A program made the translations under genes and the position numbers. 64,000 nucleotides of DNA from Pogonophryne albipinna (taxonomy: Eukaryota > Chordata > Actinopteri > Perciformes > Artedidraconidae), in assembly GCA_028583405.1 (NCBI GenBank), contig CM053253.1:7708219-7772218 (forward strand), in the 5' to 3' direction. Position 1 is the first letter of the stretch, and each line of letters starts with the position of its first letter. This document shows positions 30,174 to 40,924 of this stretch, one piece after another. Under the pieces are notes generated by a model. The model saw only the letters and a list, made by a program, of their open reading frames with translations. It did no database searches and was not told the DNA's origin.

Positions 30174-31365
30174 GGTCTGGAGTGAAAAGCAGAGGGAAAA
30201 CTGTTTCATATAACTGGAAATAGTTCAGTTTTATTCTGGGGTTAATCTGATTATGTTACTCAACAGAAATTCAGGAGGAGGGTGGGAGACGTTCTGGGTT
30301 GGAATAATACAAAAAGTAGTTTGAGAGTCGGATATTAAAGCCTCAACATATGAGAAGAAGCAAAAAATGACAAATGGAAGTTATAAATGTCTCACTTTGA
30401 GACAATGGTTTAGTTTATAAGTTATACTTGCTGACTCATTGCACATTTTATCATTAGAAGGAGCAGTGGGTTGGATTTGGCGATATCTGGTGTTTTGGTT
30501 GCAGATTTCAGCCGAACTGAATAAAGGCTAACCCGTCCCTTTGAGAGACCGTTGTATCTTTCACCAACTTTACCTAGTATATAAAGGCCATCCAGACATA
30601 GCAATATTTTAAAAGCAATACATCTCAGGAGGCGGCTGGTGTTTTACAAGCATGTCGTAGAACAACTTCAGGTAGCATTAAATTGTGAAATACACTGTCT
30701 AGAGAGCATTTGATTTGTCCTTTCTAAACCAATGTAGGAACATGGTGGTGCAACATGTATTCAGACTCCATGATGAGGACCCTTTCCCCTGTCTTTATAT
30801 TATACACTAATATAAACATAGTTCTGTATATTTTATTACATTTCTGCGTATTGTTCCCCGAAATACTGCACGATGGCCCTTTAAAGAGTAGACTACTGCA
30901 TATATTTAGCAACACTGTTGTACTCACAAAGGACTGAATATCAAGAAATGTTTTATTACTGTAGTGTAAATGCATTTCTCTCTAAGAAAAACATGACGCC
31001 TACATTACCCATAATGCCACTAACAGTCTGATGTTTAGATGGTAACTCTCGACTTGCAAAACTCTTGCAAGATGTGCAGGCTTGAATAGCTAAAGTTAGA
31101 CTTTGACCTCGAGTGGATAGGCTTTCCATTTTATTTAGAAATGTATGGTGGATACAGGTTGTTACATCACAACAAAATATATTACTGTACCTTGTTGTGA
31201 AGAGGCGCGTTGTGTAGATGAAGAGGGTTAGGGTGAGGGTCCCTCCTGAGGCCTCGCTGTGTTTCTGAGTGAAGCCTGAAGCCACCAGGTGACTCCTTCC
31301 AGCTCTGATGTTAACGGATATCTGAGCAATCAAGCAGCAGGAGCTTCTACCCTCCCATTTCTCAT

Positions 31366-31366
<1 letters not shown>
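30174..31366 (-). other. Upstream of gpr182: probable intron or promoter, no gene seen
   Basis: A polypyrimidine tract and CAG at 30177-30195 (minus strand) mark the likely acceptor of a 5'UTR intron. No upstream exon could be placed with confidence. Confidence 0.4.

Positions 31367-31447
<81 letters not shown>
31367..31447. repeat. (CA)n microsatellite, about 40 dinucleotides
   Basis: Uninterrupted CA/AC repeat followed by a short imperfect extension to about 31,460. The long ORFs across it are simple-repeat artefacts. Confidence 0.99.
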
Positions 31448-31449
<2 letters not shown>

Positions 31450-31652
31450 TCACACACACTTGACAGGACATCCTCAGTTGGTAATGGGGAGTGGTGTAGA
31501 AATCCAGGAACGCCTACACAGGTTTTATGCAATATAAACATGTGTTTCAAAATGTATATTCAACACTCATGTGAGAGGACATAGAAACGTGGTTGTTGCA
31601 ATTTTCTGCTGTTTCTCGTCACTATTGAATTGAATTCCTTTATTCAAATGTA

Positions 31653-31995
31653 CAAGCATACTGTAAATTATTTCGTTCTTAATCTTATTGCTCATAAGTT
31701 AAATAAAATTAAATAGAAAAGTATTATTTAGAATTTATTGTCGGATAATAGATTGATTGTTAAATCATTTTCAAATAAATGTTATTTGCTGCCGATATAT
31801 GCCACATAAACAATATTATTAGATTAATTATGAAAACTTGTGTCACTCCGGTGAATTTCTACCCTCAAGAAAAAGTAGAAATCTAGCTCAGAATGAATTA
31901 ATACCAGAAAACAGATTTTACAAAAAGACATCTGACAGTATCATGGAGAAAAAAAAGACTATTGCATTATTTATTTCTCCTGCAGTCACATCAGA
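31653..31995 (+). pseudogene. zbtb39 duplicate, piece 0a (intron 2 sequence)
   Basis: Matches intron 2 of the intact gene at about 24,930-25,275, for example GATAATAGATTGATTGTTAA and GACATCTGACAGTATCATGG. Small indels are present, including a lost block after TTTCTAC. It is noncoding in the parent. Confidence 0.85.
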
Positions 31996-32062
31996 TCTCA
32001 TATTTCAATGTGAGACAATCATTACATTAAATGATCAACACAAAAAAACTAATAGGCAACTA

Positions 32063-32305
32063 TTTTGATAATAGATAAGTAAATGTAATTTGTCGCTAAT
32101 ATATGCCACATAAATAATATTATTAGATTATTAAGAAAACTTGTAGTTGTGTCACTCTGGGGAATGTTTACTCTTGGAATAATAGAAGAACAAACAAATA
32201 AGGTAGAATTAATACCAACTGATTTTACAAAAGACATCTTGGAGTATCATGGAGAAAAAGTAACCCTATTGCATTATTTTGATACCTGCCTGCAGCCACA
32301 TGATT
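32063..32305 (+). pseudogene. zbtb39 duplicate, piece 0b (second copy of the same intron 2 segment)
   Basis: Matches about 25,020-25,275 again, including GTCACTCTGGGGAATG for GTCACTCCGGTGAATT and the CTGCAGCCACATGA end. It is closer to the parent around CTTGGAATAATAGAAGAA than piece 0a is. The segment is therefore present three times. Confidence 0.8.
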
Positions 32306-32929
32306 CAAAGGTTTTAGGATTCAAAGGTTTTATTGTCATATGCACAGGGCCGTCCCCAGACCCGGCGCCAGAACAAATCTAAAGGGAGGGCATATGATTT
32401 TCATGGGAGGGCACACAAAACCGTCATGTGCTGCGGGCCTGCAGCACAATATATATCAAACAGCAAGGCCAATAGCATTGCGCAAAGACGCACACTTATC
32501 GCAAATACATACACAAATAAAGGGCAACATCGAAACCACTTTTGAAACATTGTGTGCGTGGCAGCACAAACACCGGTAAATCACGAGCAAGGCACACTGG
32601 TTAAGGATGGCAGCTTCCTCATCGTTGCACTCAGAAAGAAATAGTAGAGACGGAGACGATGAACTGCTGTTAGTTCTATTATGGCATTTTGCATGTCGTG
32701 AGAGGTGTATGTTGCTGTGTGGGGAATGCTTTCCATTATTTTGGCCAACTCTGCATCTTTGTGCAGCATATACTCAAACAGCGATAAGAAGAGCCCACTG
32801 CCTGACTCGGACATGCTGTGGAGTGAATCGTGGTCACCTCTGAGAGGGAGTTGGTTGACAGCAGTGTTGTAGTCAAGTCACCAATTCACGAGTCCAAGTC
32901 ACTCTCGAGTCACCACTCTTCGAGTCCGA

Positions 32930-33395
32930 GTCCAAGTCTGAGTCACCCAAGGAGTGTCCGAGTCGAGTCCGAGTCATCATTACCTGATCGAGTCCGAGTC
33001 CAAGTCTGAGTCACCCAAGGAGTGTCCGAGTCGAGTCCGAGTCATCATTACCTGATCGAGTCCGAGTCCAAGTCTGAGTCACCCAAGGAGTGTCCGAGTC
33101 GAGTCCGAGTCATCATTACCTGATCGAGTCCGAGTCCAAGTCTGAGTCACCCAAGGAGTATCCGAGTCGAGTCCGAGTCATCATTACCTGTGTTCGAGTC
33201 CGAGTCCAAGTCAGAGTCACCCAAGGAGTGTCCGAGTCGAGTCCGAGTCCGAGTCATCATTACCTGTGTTCGAGTCCGAGTCCAAGTCCGAGTCACCCAA
33301 GGAGTGTCCGAGTCGAGTCCGAGTCATCATTACCTGTGTTCGAGTCCGAGTCCAAGTCCGAGTCACCTAAGAAGAGTCGCAAGTCAAGTCTGAGT
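32930..33395. repeat. 68-bp minisatellite built from GAGTC motifs
   Basis: Units of 68 bp (spacing of TCATCATTACCTG is 68 at 32974, 33042, 33110 and 33178) each hold five to seven CGAGTC words. About six to seven units make up the left subterminal part of the hAT element. The frames across it are low-complexity artefacts. Confidence 0.92.
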
Positions 33396-33615
33396 CACAA
33401 GTCTTCATGTATTAATCTTCGTGGATATGTGTTGAAATGTAGCTGCTCCTCTACATTGCTTTTATCCTGTCATGTTATACTAATCTGTCTATTGAACTGC
33501 TGTGAAGCGAGTTTGGCTACAATTCTTGTTTTTGATAGTAATAAGATCGGGACTTCTTTTGAAGGAACCTTTACTGGTTAAATCGCTGTACTGATAAAGA
33601 TTTAGCCCCAGAAAG

Positions 33616-33670
33616 CACATGGCTACTTAGCATGCAAAATTAGTCATTATGCATGTTAAGTAGCCATGTG
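33616..33670. repeat. Short stem-loop
   Basis: The arms CACATGGCTACTTAGCATGC and its reverse complement (one mismatch) are separated by 13 bases. It lies inside the hAT element, left of the nested TIR element. Confidence 0.75.
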
Positions 33671-33754
33671 TTTTCGTGTTATCTGCTGAATCTTTATTTA
33701 TTGATTAGATCACGTTACTCCGATGATAGTGTGCAAGACAAACCATATGTCTGA

Positions 33755-34385
33755 AGCCCCCTAGGGGACATGGAGAAGAAAAAAAAAATTATTTGAAAAA
33801 ACGAGATCTCGCAATACTTTTGCGAGATCGCAAAACTTTTCATTTAGCTCAATGTACTTCCTGGTCAGTTCGGCTGCTACGGCAACACAGAAACCACAAC
33901 AATGGAGCGGTTCATCGATTTTACTTTGAGCTTGGCCTTAAATATAAATATATAACATCAGTGCTCGGCAATAGGCACTGGTTTCACATAAGTGAAAGAC
34001 ACCTCAAGAGAACACTCAGAGCGAGGGGACATGCACGTCCCTCTGAGTTGAGTTATTGACAGATTCGAATTTCGCGGATCAATAACTCATGAACATAACG
34101 TTGTAAAAATACAAACAACATGACTTTACAATCATAGCAACAATGAGCTACAGAGTCGTTTTTATCAGAACAGTTCGATACGCGCTGTCATCCGAGCTAA
34201 ACATCAAGAATTGGTCACAATCTGCAGCTTGAGGAGGGAGAGGAGTGCTTAGGCACCGTCAACAAACTGCAACGTGGTTTTGCGACATCTTGCAAAAGTA
34301 TTGCGAGATCTCGCAAAACTTCTTTTTTTTTTTTTTTTTCAAATAATTTTTTTTTCTTCTCCATGTCCCCTAGGCAGGGGGCTCC
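33755..34385. mobile_element. TIR element (about 630 bp) nested in the GAGTC hAT
   Basis: The left end GCCCCCTAGGGGACATGGAG is followed by GAAGAAA, TTATTTG and GAGATCTCGCAATACTTTTG. The right end (34,258-34,385) repeats these in inverted order over about 80 bases, with a 3-bp difference at the very end. I recall these inverted repeats from other teleosts. No clear target duplication was seen. Confidence 0.8.
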
Positions 34386-34544
34386 ATACTTTTCCAATGT
34401 GGAAGCAGAATGTGTGAAAGCATACAGCACGATGCGGGGTGTGTCTCTAGACATCTTTAGACTGGAATAGCGGGGCCCAGTATGTGAACTCGCCTCGCAG
34501 GTGCACACGCCAGGATAGAGGACATCAGACTCCAGAGAAAATGT

Positions 34545-34815
34545 GGTCGAGTCCGAGTCCAAGTCGGAGCATCAATGTACCGAGTCATCGTGGGGGGAAA
34601 GATTCACGAGTCCGAGTCCAAGTCAGCGTACGCAATAATTCACGAGTCCGAGTCCAAGTCATCGTGCGCGAGAATTCACGAGTCCAAGTCCGAGTTGCGT
34701 CAATCAGTGCGCGAGTCCGAGTCGAGTCACGAGTCGAGTCACGAGTCGAGTCACGAGTCCCGAAAATCGGCACTCGAGTCCGACTCGAGTCCAAGTCCAG
34801 GACTCGAGTACTCCA
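34545..34815. repeat. Right-hand GAGTC subterminal repeats of the hAT element
   Basis: Irregular GAGTC/GACTC words, including tandem CGAGTCA units at 34,720-34,760, mirror the left-hand array and end at the right terminus. Confidence 0.85.
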
Positions 34816-35332
34816 TCTCTGGTTGACAGCTAAAAAAGCTATAATATCAACGACAGCTGACACGTAATAACGGTTCCGTGCCAGCTGATCTGCACCTAAG
34901 TACTAATTTCCTTATTTGTTTCCTCGCGTATCTGTCTCTCTCTCTCCACAAAGTCTCACATGAAATGTGTTCTTTTGATGCGGCATGCCTTACCAGTCCT
35001 TTATCAGTCTGTAATGCGTGTTTCCAGTCGCAAAAACCTTTGACAGTAAAAGCCGCATCAGATGAAGACGTATACTTTAAACTGTCTACAGGGGAAACAA
35101 AAGGCTGCGTCTGTTTTTAACGAATATTCAAGCCATGGTCTGTTGTTGTACCATGCAGTGGCAAAAGTGCGCTTCTTTCCTGAAAACAATCTCCCTGGAT
35201 AAGGATCCAGTTTCACCTGCTGGGTTTATTAACCCCAAGATCATCTAGGGCTGTTCTTCTTTGAGCGGTTGCTGGCCCAATAGTACCTGTTGATGTGCTG
35301 CAAGGTAGCGTCTGTAGTGGAGGCACCGGCAC

Positions 35333-35361
35333 GGAGGAGGAGGAGGAGGAGGAGGAGGAGG
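35333..35361. repeat. (GGA)n microsatellite
   Basis: About nine GGA/GAG units inside element A. Confidence 0.9.
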
Positions 35362-35967
35362 GGTGTGGTACAGGGTGTGGCAACGCAGGTGGTGATGGTA
35401 GGGGCACAAGGAGCTGTGCCTCGGAGGACAGCGTTGGTGGTGGCCGCCTTGATGAGTCAAGGCTTGGGCTCGCTAACTCAGCCCCGGGGTTTATTGAGGT
35501 CAAGCTTGTGACATTAAGGTGTGCTGCTGCAACGGCAGGTGCAGAGTCGCCAGCAACTGCATCGGCTGCAGTTCTTTCATCGCTATTTCGTCCTTAGACC
35601 TTATAAGCCAATTTCTGATGTCCATTTTGTAATTCAAACAGAAATAGGAGTCTACAGAATGCACAATAAACAATAAACAAATCCAGAATAGGCGGAGTGT
35701 GACGCTGTGATTGGTCTAAATGTGGACGAATCACAAATCACAACAGACACATGCATTTATTTGACGTAGCCTGCAATTTTTGGTTTTAGTTACTATCTGA
35801 CATCACATACATCGTAGCATAAAAGTTCACCGTTTATTTATAATTAAAAATATATATAAATATATTTTTTAATTTTTAAAAATAATAAAAAACGTGTTTA
35901 TTGGGGGAGGGCAGGAATGTCAAATGGGAGGGCCTGGCCCTCCTTGGCCCTCACACGGCGCCGGGCA

Positions 35968-36291
35968 TGGCCGTCCCTCCCTACAGGCCGATCATGCAGG
36001 CTGCATGGGGCCTCACATTGCGCAGGGGGCCTCGCGGAGGGGGCCTCGGCTTATGAGCTTGGCTTGTGCGCAGTTCTCCCCGCAATATATATATACAGGA
36101 GGAAGAGTGATAAACTGTCTGTCTAGTTGTCTTACATAACAGTTAAAGTTTAAAGCCTAAAAAACACGGAGCATTTTTTCCCCTTTTATTTATTTTTATG
36201 TCAATTTGCACATGAACATTTTTTCTTTGGTTGGGTGGGGGGCCTCATCTCACATTGTCGCTTGGGGCCCCAAGTTGGCCAGGGACGGCCC
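35968..36291. mobile_element. hAT-like element B, short non-autonomous copy
   Basis: The ends are CATGGCCGTCCCTCCCTACA (left) and CAGGGACGGCCCTG (right). The interior (TAAACTGTCTGTCTAG, ACGGAGCATTTTTTCCCC) reappears inverted at 55,508-55,640, inside the larger element 55006-60013, whose ends match in reverse. Thus B and that element are one family in opposite orientation. B abuts or invades the right end of element A. Confidence 0.65.
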
Positions 36292-36431
36292 TGCAAAAAA
36301 ATATGCACAAAGTTACAGTGTAGAAATGGCAATGACATTCTTCTGACCTGAGCTCCTCCAACAATGCAACATATAAAATAAAAGACAAAATAAAAAGTAG
36401 TGCAAAATGTCTATACAGTAGGCATGAGATC

Positions 36432-36513
36432 TCATATCTACTCTTCCCTGTCTATCCCCTCCCTTACAGTCGGTCAGAGCCACTTGTGTCCTCAGAGCCT
36501 GAGCTGTGGGGTG
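36432..36513 (+). pseudogene. zbtb39 duplicate, piece 1 (end of intron 2 and start of exon 3)
   Basis: CTACTCTTCCCTGTCT, the acceptor CCCTTACAG, TCGGTCAGAG and CTGAGCTGTGGGGTGT match the parent at about 25,300-25,392. Twelve bases of the first exon 3 codons are lost and the frame runs into TAG. Because intron and exon are joined, the copy arose at the DNA level, not by retrotransposition. Confidence 0.9.
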
Positions 36514-36625
36514 TAGGATTCACACTTGTATTTCCAACACGTTCTCACTCCCAACCCTATGCTCCCAACCCGTCACATATTGACGGACGGTCAGGGCCCC
36601 TCCCCGGTAGTACCTGTCACTACCC

Positions 36626-37201
36626 GATCCGTCCCCCTGCCCGATCGGTACTGCGCATGTGTGAGATGGTCCGCCATATTGGACAACTCCGGACGGCAAC
36701 CCAAGTTGGACACTTGAGTCGACACAGTGGCTTTTAGCAAAGCTCAAAAATAAAACTTGAGAGAGATGAGTTATTACAACGTGACTTCACTATTATTTAA
36801 CAACTCTTTTTATTGGGTTCTTTTATTTGGGGTTAGAACAGACATTGTCAGAATAAGTGAGAAATGGATTTAACTTCTGTTGGACAGCGATCATACTGAA
36901 TAAATATTTACTGTGAATGTATGCAAAAATGTATGGCATATGGCTGTCTAACAGAAGTTAAATTCATTCCTCACTTATTCTGACAATGTACTTAACCCCA
37001 AATAAAAGAACCCAATAAAAAGAGTTGTTAAATAATAGTGAAGTCACGTTGTAATAACAATAACTCATCTCTCTCGTTTTATTTCTGAGCTTTGCCAAAA
37101 GCCACTGTGTCAAGTGTCCATCTTGGGTTGCCGTCCGGAGTTGTCCAATATGGCGGACCAACTCGCACATGCGCAGTACCGATCGGGCAGGGGGACGGAT
37201 C
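36626..37201. repeat. Foldback element: near-perfect palindrome with arms of about 260 bp
   Basis: GATCCGTCCCCCTGCCCGATC-type sequence at 36,626 is mirrored at 37,201. The inversion continues inward through CCGCCATATTGGACAACTCC, TTATTGGGTTCTTTTATTTG and CAGAATAAGTGAG to a loop of about 54 bases near 36,889-36,942. Only scattered mismatches and small indels separate the arms. Confidence 0.93.
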
Positions 37202-38026
37202 CATGGATGTATAATAAGAACTGGATACAGCGTGGGAGGCGGGGCCTCATTCATTCCTATGAGAGTTGCTCATTAGCGCATGATGATAAAACGGCCCAAC
37301 TTTTGAGAGAGTGAAACGTCACAGATTACCCGGCATGCCTGAGAAGTACCCGTATGTGCGCTCATAGCGCATGCGCAACTTTAACCAAAATGCTCGTTCA
37401 CATCAAGCACGTCAATTTGCGTACACGTAACAGCACCGCACGTTCATGACAGCATGGATGGATTTGATATTAACGAGGAGGCAGTTAGCAGCTAACGGCT
37501 AGCTAGTAATTATGCTAATGTACACATCAATGTTATGTACTTATATTACGCTGTAACAGGATCTAGTGATATCCAAGCAACAGAGCTTCATTTAGCATGA
37601 AAGAATGATTGCACTGTGTATATATATATATATATATATACTTATAATAATAAGTAATATTAACTTTATTTAATACAACATTTACGGTACAAGATTTAAT
37701 CATACAGCCCATGTAGTATGATAATGAATTACAGCAAACATGTGCAATATATCCATTATTACAGCTCCGTGGGATGGCAGTAAGACGATATGGGTCCGTT
37801 CTTATTGTGCATCCATGGGTAAATAAATACAAACGCAACTCACATTGGTTTCTCAAACAGCATCTCTGTAAACTACGTGTATTCACTGAATTTCACTCTC
37901 TGCCTTTAACGGCTCGTTGTAGCTCCAATAGCTCCAGCCCCCACCCTCCCTGTGAGCACAGTGTGCTCTGATTGGTCGGGACACGTAACATGAACGTGCC
38001 GGGTGGCGCGGTCCTGTGGATTAGAT
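37202..38026. repeat. Module M1, copy 1 (825 bp)
   Basis: Starts CATGGATGTATAATAAGAAC and ends with GTAACATGAACGTGCCGGG and TTAGAT. The sub-part 37,202-37,817 has imperfect inverted ends (CATGGATGCACAATAAGAAC in reverse), so M1 may itself contain a small TIR element. It includes a (TA)n run near 37,618. Confidence 0.9.
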
Positions 38027-38870
38027 CATGGATGTATAATCAGAACTGGATACAGCGTGGGAGGCGGGGCCTCATTCATTCCTATGAGAGCTGCTCATTA
38101 GCGCATGATGATAAAATGGCCCAACTTTTGAGAGAGTGAAACGTCACAGATTACCCGGCATGCCTGAGAAGTACCCGTATGTGCGCTCATAGCGCATGCG
38201 CAACTTTAACCAAAATGGTCGTTCACATCAAGCACGTCAATGTGCGTACACGTAACAGCACCGCACGTTCATGACAGCATGGTAATGATTTGTTATTATG
38301 ATGGATTTGATATTAACGAGGCGGCAGTTAGCAGCTAGCGGCTAGCTAGTCATTATGCTAATGTACACATTAATCGTTATTATGTACTTATATTACGCTG
38401 TAACAGGATCTAGTGATATCCAAGCAACAGAGCTTCATTTAGCATGAAAGAATGATTGCACTGTATATATATATATATATATATATATACTTATAATAAT
38501 AAGTAATATTAACTTTATTTAATACAACATTTACGGTACAAGATTTAATCATACAGCCCATGTAGTATGATAATGAATTATAGCAAACATGTGCAATATA
38601 TCCATTATTACAGCTCCGTGGGATGGCAGTAAGACGATATGGGTCCGTTCTTATTGTGCATCCATGGGTAAAGATAAACGCAACTCACATTGGTTTCTCA
38701 AAGAGCATCTCTGTAAACTACGTGTATTGTATTCACTGAATTTCACTCTCTGCCTTTAACGGCTCGTTGTAGCTCCGATAGCTCCAGCCCCCACCCTTCC
38801 TGTGAGCACAGTGTGCTCTGATTGGTCGGGACACGTAACATGAACGTGTCGGGCGGCGCGGTCCCGTGGG
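38027..38870. repeat. Module M1, copy 2
   Basis: Nearly identical to copy 1. Differences are mostly point changes, a short ATGATTTGTTATT insertion after GACAGCATGG and a longer (TA)n run near 38,465. Confidence 0.92.
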
Positions 38871-39450
38871 TTAGATGCACGTTCATAATGCAGAGGGAAA
38901 TAACTCTCAGAATAACGTTATTAGCACATTATTACAACTTGAGGAACGAATGTTTTTAATAAGGGCTATACAAGTGTTCATACTGGGTAGTTTATTTAGT
39001 TGAAAAAAAATTATCCAACGATTTACAGACCACTCTTTCCCCATGTAAGTCAATGGGAAAAAGTGTTTCCGGGCCTGGCAACCAAAAGGAAGTGTAGTAC
39101 CGCCGTTTGGCCAGCACGAATATTTTCATCTGAGTCCGGCGCACTTCCTGGGGGCTTGGGTTAGATGCGCGTTCATAATGCAGAAGGAAATAACTCTCAG
39201 AATAACGTTAATAGCACATTATTACAACTTGAGGAACGAATGTTTTTAATAAGGGCTATACAAGTGTTCATACTGGGTAGTTTATTTAGTTTAAAAAAAA
39301 TTATCCAACGATTTACAGACCACTCTTTCCCCATGTAAGTCAATGGGAAAAAGTGTTTCCGGGCCTGGCAACCAAACGGAAGTGTAGTACCGCCGTTTGG
39401 CCAGCACAAATATTTTCATGTGAGTCCGGCGCACTTCCTGGGGGCTTGGA
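38871..39450. repeat. Module M2, tandem copies 1 and 2 (290 bp each)
   Basis: Each unit starts TTAGATGC and CGTTCATAATGCAG and ends GCACTTCCTGGGGGCTTGG. Copies occupy 38871-39160 and 39161-39450 with only a few substitutions. Confidence 0.92.
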
Positions 39451-39466
39451 CGGATCGGGTAGTGAC

Positions 39467-40350
39467 CATGGATGTATAATAAGAACTGGATACAGCGTGG
39501 GAGGCGGGGCCTCATTCATTCCTATGAGAGTTGCTCATTAGCGCATGATGATAAAATGGCCCAACTTTTGAGAGAGTGAAACGTCACAGATTACCCGGCA
39601 TGCCTGAGAAGTACCCGTATGTGCACTCATAGAGCATGCGCAACTTTAACCAAAATGCTCGTTCACATCAAGCACGTCAATTTGCGTACACGTAACAGCA
39701 CCGTGTGTTCATGACAGCATGGTAATGATTTGTTATTATGATGGATTTGATATTAACGAGGCGGCAGTTAGCAGCTAGCGGCTAGCTAGTAATTATGCTA
39801 ATGTGAACATCAATCGTTATGTACTTATATTACGCTGCAACAGGATCTAGTGATATCCAACAGAGCTTCATTTAGCATGAAAGAATTATTGCACTGTATA
39901 TATATATATTTATATATATATATATATATAATATATATACTTATAATAATAAGTAATATTAACTTTATTTAATACAATATTTACGGTACAAGATTTAATC
40001 ATACAGCCCATGTAGTATGATAATGAATTACAGCAAACATGTGCAATATATCCATTATTACAGCTCCGTGGGGTGGCAGTAAGACGATATGGGTCCGTTC
40101 TTATTGTGCATCCATGGGTAAAGATAAACGCAACTCACATTGGTTTCTCAAACAGCATCTCTGTAAACTACGTGTATTCACTGAATTTCACTCTCTGCCT
40201 TTAACGGCTCGTTGTAGCTCCAATAGCTCCAGCCCCCACCCTCCCTGTGAGCACAGTGTGCTCTGATTGGTCGGGACACGTAACATGAACGCAGAGCCCT
40301 AGAGAGATAAGGGCTCTGCATGAACGTGCCGGGCGGCGCGGTCCCGTGGG
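39467..40350. repeat. Module M1, copy 3, carrying a 27-bp insertion
   Basis: Same module as copies 1 and 2, with an expanded TA-rich run near 39,897-39,938 and a 35-bp gain at 40292-40326 (27-bp miniature element plus 8-bp duplication). The preceding ACGGATCGGGTAGTGAC (39,450-39,466) is the inverse of the left flank of the foldback element at about 36,614-36,631. Confidence 0.92.
40292..40318. mobile_element. 27-bp miniature hAT-like insertion
   Basis: CAGAGCCCT, nine central bases, then AGGGCTCTG: perfect 9-bp inverted ends. The direct 8-bp repeat CATGAACG flanks it at 40284-40291 and 40319-40326. M1 copies 1 and 2 have a single CATGAACG at this place, so they are empty sites. Confidence 0.88.
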
Positions 40351-40639
40351 TTAGATGCGCGTTCATAATGCAGAGGGAAATAACTCTCAGAATAACGTTA
40401 TTAGCACATTATTACAACTTGAGGAACGAATGTTTTTAATAAGGGCTATACAAGTGTTCATACTGGGTAGTTTATTTAGTTGAAAAAAAATTATCCAACG
40501 ATTTACAGACCACTCTTTCCCCATGTAAGTCAATGGGAAAAAGTGTTTCCGGGCCTGGCAACCAAACGGAAGTGGAGTACCGCCGTTTGGCCAGCACGAA
40601 TATTTTCATCTGAGTCCGGCGCACTTCCTGGGGGCTTGG
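40351..40639. repeat. Module M2, copy 3
   Basis: Same 290-bp module, ending GGGGGCTTGG at 40,639 and followed by TAGTGACACC. Confidence 0.92.
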
Positions 40640-40711
40640 TAGTGACACCCCTCACTGCAGTGCGCAGTACCTCAAGATGGGCGGGAGCTCAACATGGGCG
40701 GAGCCTCAACG

Positions 40712-40781
40712 CCCCTCCTTCTCAACCTTTGAGGCACGTGACGGGACGGCCCCTCCTTCTCAACCTTTGAGGCACGTGACG
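40712..40781. repeat. Direct repeat with CACGTG palindrome
   Basis: CCCCTCCTTCTCAACCTTTG followed by AGGCACGTGACG occurs twice, about 39 bp apart. CACGTG is an E-box core. The sequence is inside the 14.4-kb element. Confidence 0.85.
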
Positions 40782-40883
40782 AGCTTCACAGATGACGCGT
40801 TGCATCCTGTTTCCGGGGTAGCAGTTCTGTTCTGTTAATCATAGCGTCAGAGTATTAACTATTTTAACATATTATATCTTATA

Positions 40884-40892
<9 letters not shown>

Positions 40893-40924
<32 letters not shown>
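40893..40924. repeat. (TA)n microsatellite
   Basis: About 15 TA units. X-box-like GTCGCCATGGCAAC lies 50 bp downstream. Confidence 0.95.

Larger units (their letters stand above)
32862..34821. mobile_element. hAT-type element with GAGTC subterminal repeats (1,960 bp)
   Basis: The termini are CAGTGTTGTAGTCAAGTC (left) and, in reverse complement, CAGAGATGGAGTACTCGAGTC (right, first bases). The 8-bp direct duplication GTTGACAG flanks it at 32854-32861 and 34822-34829. An 8-bp target duplication and CAG ends define a hAT, and the right end resembles Tol2-like termini. Both flanks are filled with GAGTC motifs. It has no transposase and contains a further TIR element. Confidence 0.88.
32345..35967. 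mobile_element. hAT-like element A (about 3.6 kb, hosts other insertions)
   Basis: The left end is CAGGGCCGTCCCCAGACCC followed by GGCGCC. The right end near 35,950 has GGCGCCGGGCATGGCC in mirror order, with GGAGGGC blocks subterminal at both ends. CAGGG termini suggest a hAT. An eight-base left flank CATATGCA may correspond to TATGCA after an A-run on the far side of element B, but the duplication is not clean. No intact transposase was found; 34,960-35,600 may hold decayed coding sequence that I do not recognise. Confidence 0.5.
32306..36425. mobile_element. Retroposon tail split by hAT-like insertions
   Basis: TTCAAAGGTTTTATTGTCAT (about 32,320) and the stretch AGTTACAGTG to ATAAAAGACAAAAT (36,310-36,390) look like the two halves of one LINE-type 3' region. 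ATATGCACA occurs at both break points (32,338 and 36,299). Everything between is later insertion. Confidence 0.45.

Noticed and set aside
31289..31550. ORFs of repeated Thr-His or Cys-Val
   Set aside because: They are translations of the (CA)n microsatellite.
33090..33581. Ser/Glu/Val-rich ORF
   Set aside because: It is a translation of the 68-bp GAGTC minisatellite.
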